Below, one piece after another: positions 60,101 through 64,000 of a stretch of DNA of 64,000 nt; position 1 is the first letter of the stretch; the number at the start of each line of letters is the position of its first letter. Position numbers and translations under genes: made by a program. Origin of the DNA: Adiantum capillus-veneris (taxonomy: Eukaryota > Streptophyta > Polypodiopsida > Polypodiales > Pteridaceae). The DNA is taken from assembly GCA_014529385.2 (NCBI GenBank), contig CM043952.1, positions 158,129,557-158,193,556 of the forward strand. The letters are read 5' to 3'. Under the pieces are notes generated by a model that saw nothing but the letters and a program-made list of their open reading frames with translations, made no database searches and had not been told where the DNA came from.

Positions 60101-61423
60101 GGGTGGTGGATGAGTTGGCAATTAGAGTGACATGGCAAGCCAAGTGTTATAGTCAAAGTGTTGATTGTGGTGATGTGGAAGGTGAGTTGGGGTGATGACA
60201 TGGACCTTTGGTGATGTGGTGGCCTCCTTGTATGAGGTGGACTAGACAACTAGGATTGGGAGAGTAGAACCAAGCCATGGTTGGTTGACAAGTGTCAAAA
60301 TTTCTAGGTTTGGTATTTACCAAACCTAAAAAGGCACACCTCAAGTGAATGGTGCAAGTGAAAAAAATTAAAACAATGAAATTGTATCTTTCCCTTACTC
60401 AAATTGACTCAATTTTTTTTCTATGAGGACCTTACACTAAGAGTTATGACATATATGAAAATCAAAATGAGTGGAAATGTACATTATTTATTATGTTTAA
60501 AAAGAAAACTATATCAAGGTTCTCTAAGCAGTTTTTTTGTTATTTTTAAAGGTAGATCTTTAAAAAATGAACTGTTGAAGTTTAATTTTTTTGGCATGGT
60601 CACATTCCTTGGGTCATAATCTATCAAATGACTGTTGGATCTTGCAAAATAAGTTCTACATCATTAGATATCTGGTGTAAACAAATTAGGTTTTTGTAAA
60701 TATAAATTCTAACAAAGAAAAATGAATATTAATTATGCAAAGATCCAAAAAATTATCAATAAATCAAGTTAAATTGCTTGCCAAGTGAACATTTCATGTG
60801 CAAGAGGGTAAGTAAATAAGAAAAGCCCATAAAAAGTTATAAGTATTTCTTCATTAAGAACGTAATGCTATGACAAGGTGTGACAAGCTGAACCAAATTA
60901 GTCCTTGCACAATAAAATGAAGATCAGAGCTTTCCATTGTGTTTGCAATTATGTACTTTGTGTGGGTACCAAATCTTGCCTCTTCAAAGTAAGTGCAAGC
61001 AAGTCAAATGTACGTAGGAATGGCAAAAAAGAGGTTGTTTCTTGGCTGTCTTGGTTGGGGAAATTGCTGAAAGTGGGTACCCCTTATCATGCATACACCC
61101 AACTTAACATGTGCTCGTTGCTCACCTTGAGCGAGAAGGGGCAATTTACATTCTCTTGCTGGAAAAGAGTTGGAATTAACAGAGAGGAGGATGAGGGGAG
61201 ATATAAGACACAACTAGGGCGCGTGGTGAATCCTCTCTTGCCTATAGAGGGCAACACTCCTACAAAGAACGGGGCTTCCAAAAAATGAATGTGGCCGCAC
61301 CATATAACGTGATGCCTTAAGTACTGCAAGAAACATAAATGTAATGTTCTCTATCAGTAATGGATGTTCGTGTTTCAAATAGCTTTGTTTTCGATGTCTT
61401 TGAAACACTCTGAAGTTGGCATA

Positions 61424-61463
<40 letters not shown>

Positions 61464-61656
61464 TGTGTGTTTGTGTTGTGTGTGTGTGTGTGTTTCTCTG
61501 TCATCCTAAATCGTGCAACACATCTTCTCTCTCTCCTTCTATGTTTCTATCCGGGTTGCCACGATGTTATGTATATTTTCCGCCTTGAAATGAATTGTGC
61601 ATTGGTGGATGTGAAGAAGAGAGTAGGAGATAGAGAAAAATTCGAGCGAGAGACAT

Positions 61657-61697
<41 letters not shown>

Positions 61698-61822
61698 GGC
61701 GGTTTTGGATTATCTTGGATTAAAAATCACTTTGTCTCTTGACTTGTTAGCGTTAATGTTGGTGTTTAATGATTTAGGTGTGTCCTTGTCCTTGTGTGTG
61801 CATGTGCGTGCGTGCATGCGTG

Positions 61823-61873
<51 letters not shown>

Positions 61874-61933
61874 TTTGTCGATGATGACAACAATGTTTGA
61901 TCGAGGTGTGTTCACCAAGGGAAAATATCTATA

Positions 61934-61980
<47 letters not shown>

Positions 61981-63414
61981 CAGGAGAGAGAAAAGGGAGA
62001 ATATCCTCAACTATGAAGGGTTGAGAGAGAAACATAATCTTTTTGGAATCTGCTTGTCGGATTCCAAAAAGCATTCACCAAAAAATATTCCCTATTTTTG
62101 GTGAGAGGTTGTCATAAAATCTAATATCTAACCAACCCAAATGATTTTCTCATATTAAACTGATCATATAATGTGGGAGAATAAAAGGGAACAAGGGTTA
62201 AGATATAGACATGTGCTTATAGATGTATCTCAACACGGGGCCAATGGTAAAGGGGCCCAAATGAGAGATGGTCTACCAAAGAGCAAGGCTAACCAATTGA
62301 GCATAAGACCTTAACTCTCCGAGGAGTAGAAACGTACTTCTATTGGCCTACCATGAAAGTGGACATACAAGAGTATGTTTCAAAATATGTAATATGCCAA
62401 AAGACCAAGTATGATAGAGGTCTCTTTGAAAAGGTCTCTTTGAAAATCTAGGAATAAGATTGAATTTCTCGTTGGCCTATCACCCACAAACGGATGGCCA
62501 AAGTGAGATAGCCAATCTTACAATACTCGATCTACTCAAGACTTATGTTACGGAAGTAGATCAATGCTCACAATGGGAAAAGTACTTACCTCTTGTAGAG
62601 TATGCATACAATAATACTGTACATACTTCTACGGGAAAAGCACCTTTTGAGATCATTGAGGGAAGACCTAAAAGTCCCTTGCTACTTAAAGTACATGGGA
62701 AGATCTTCGCTACCGATGAGTATAGCCGTGACCTACAAGAATCTTTTCAAAAGATTAAGGAGGCTATATCCATCTCTCAACAAAGGCAAAAAGCTGCTGC
62801 TGACAAGCACAGAAAGGCCTTAACGTTCAAAGAAAATGATTGGGTCTTACTTAAGTTTCCTAAGGCTCGATTAAGGCAAACAACGGGCAAAAATCCTACG
62901 GGCCATCAAAAGTATTATTCTAAGCTAGCAAAAAGATACTATGGTCCTTTCCAAATCCTGAAGCCCATCAATGAGATGGCTTACCAACTCAAGTTGCCCA
63001 ACCATTGGCTGATACACAATGCCTTTCATGTGAGCCTCCTTAAGACCTACAAAGGAGAGCCACCAAGTGAACCAATTATTGAAGACCCTCCCCAAGTTGA
63101 AGACCAAGAAGAGGTGCTACAACCCGAAGCTATCCTTTGGAATGAAGACAAGGTACTACGACATGGTAAGATTATCCGACGGTATCTTATTAAGTTCAAA
63201 AATTATCCTTTTGAAGATGCTAGATGGATGCAAGGAATACGGCTTAAGGCTAGTATGAACCTTGTCAATGCTTACAATTCTACATTAGAGTAAGCAAATG
63301 TACAAATTTCTTTTAAACAACCAATGTTTTTGTCTTATAAGACTAGTTCTCTTTTTATTGTGCACAAATTCAAATAGTTAATGTGATGCAGAGCTCAACC
63401 TTCTTCTCTACTTG

Positions 63415-63450
<36 letters not shown>

Positions 63451-64000
63451 ACTTATTGTTTTTGTCCATATGAATCTTTGACTCCAAGATCTCACAAATT
63501 ATCCAGGAACTATTTCAAGCAAGGTTGTACACCTCCTTTTTTTTCTTTTCCCACCATCAATGCAGGGAAGGTAGTAGTAGAGAACTTTATACAAATCTAT
63601 GTGTTTACAAATGGACGTGCTATAAACATCAAACCCACAATGGGCCATACCGTGGGAACAACTTCCCCAATGGGGAAGTGGGTAGCACCCATCGAATGCA
63701 ACTAGTGAGCCTCGAGCTCTCCACCATCAGAAATGCTCAACAAGGCAAGCCTTACAATTCTTAAAATGTTTGGGCTGTAGTGTAGTGAGAGCATTGCAAA
63801 TGAACCACATTAACAAACGGGTTCAGCATTGCATTGGCATTAAAAACTAAAAGCTCCCGAAGGTTAAAAATAGAGATGGTTGGGAGGCAATGAACTTCAC
63901 TTTTAAAATTGGCATAACACATGTACATGGCATGTTTAACTTTTTTCTCTCCATAACAACACTGCCATAGAGGTGATGGGGAACCCTTCATTTATGCATA

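Overview
The window is land-plant nuclear DNA, almost certainly from a large, repeat-rich genome (fern, gymnosperm or similar; the sequence does not decide which). The evidence is plant-type Ty1/copia and Ty3/gypsy elements with tRNA-iMet or tRNA-Asp primer sites, L1-type LINE relics with a plant-style ORF1, long GA/CT and GT microsatellites, and no operons. I found no intact ordinary host gene, rRNA gene, true tRNA gene or CRISPR array. Most of the window is retroelements of different ages nested in each other.

Layout. 1-4.85 kb: simple and tandem repeats, and a 420-bp hAT-type MITE (3040-3459) with a perfect 8-bp target duplication. 4.86-14.34 kb: a minus-strand LINE relic split by a minus-strand chromovirus (gypsy-D, 6757-13773, TSD gtttg). 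Gypsy-D is itself split by a 2.03-kb TG...CA element (8216-10247, TSD gcgt) carrying two overlapping small ORFs. 14.6-16.39 kb: a plus-strand LINE ORF2 relic. 16.39-29.85 kb: a decayed plus-strand copia element (copia-A), split by a young gypsy-type element, gypsy-3 (18188-27076, TSD acttg). Gypsy-3 has 574-bp near-identical LTRs and one intact 1668-codon gag-protease ORF but no polymerase. 31.2-37.1 kb: three minus-strand relics (copia-B, gypsy-C, copia-D). 37.98-52.63 kb: an old plus-strand copia fragment interrupted by a young minus-strand copia of the same family (38505-52388, TSD ctact). That copia is interrupted in turn by an almost complete Tat-like gypsy-2 (38747-47452, TSD gcgt). 52.6-64 kb: an unrecognised spliced-gene-like relic (about 53.7-56.0 kb), GA-rich tracts, a GC-rich block, a TGACATGGC-type periodic tract, hairpins and a gypsy integrase relic.

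How the parts work together. Gypsy-2 and the young copia keep nearly all LTR-retrotransposon parts: LTRs, primer site, gag, protease, RT/RNase H, integrase and polypurine tract. Each is broken by only a few point changes. Gypsy-3 keeps cis signals plus gag-protease and would need RT and integrase from another element.

The most unusual signal is a family of 70-72-codon ORFs. One sits in the gypsy-2 leader just before gag (40638-40856). Two lie in tandem, with an ATGA stop/start overlap, inside the 8216-10247 element. They align without gaps over their last 60 residues and stop at the same place, which suggests a conserved retroelement-associated small protein that I do not recognise.
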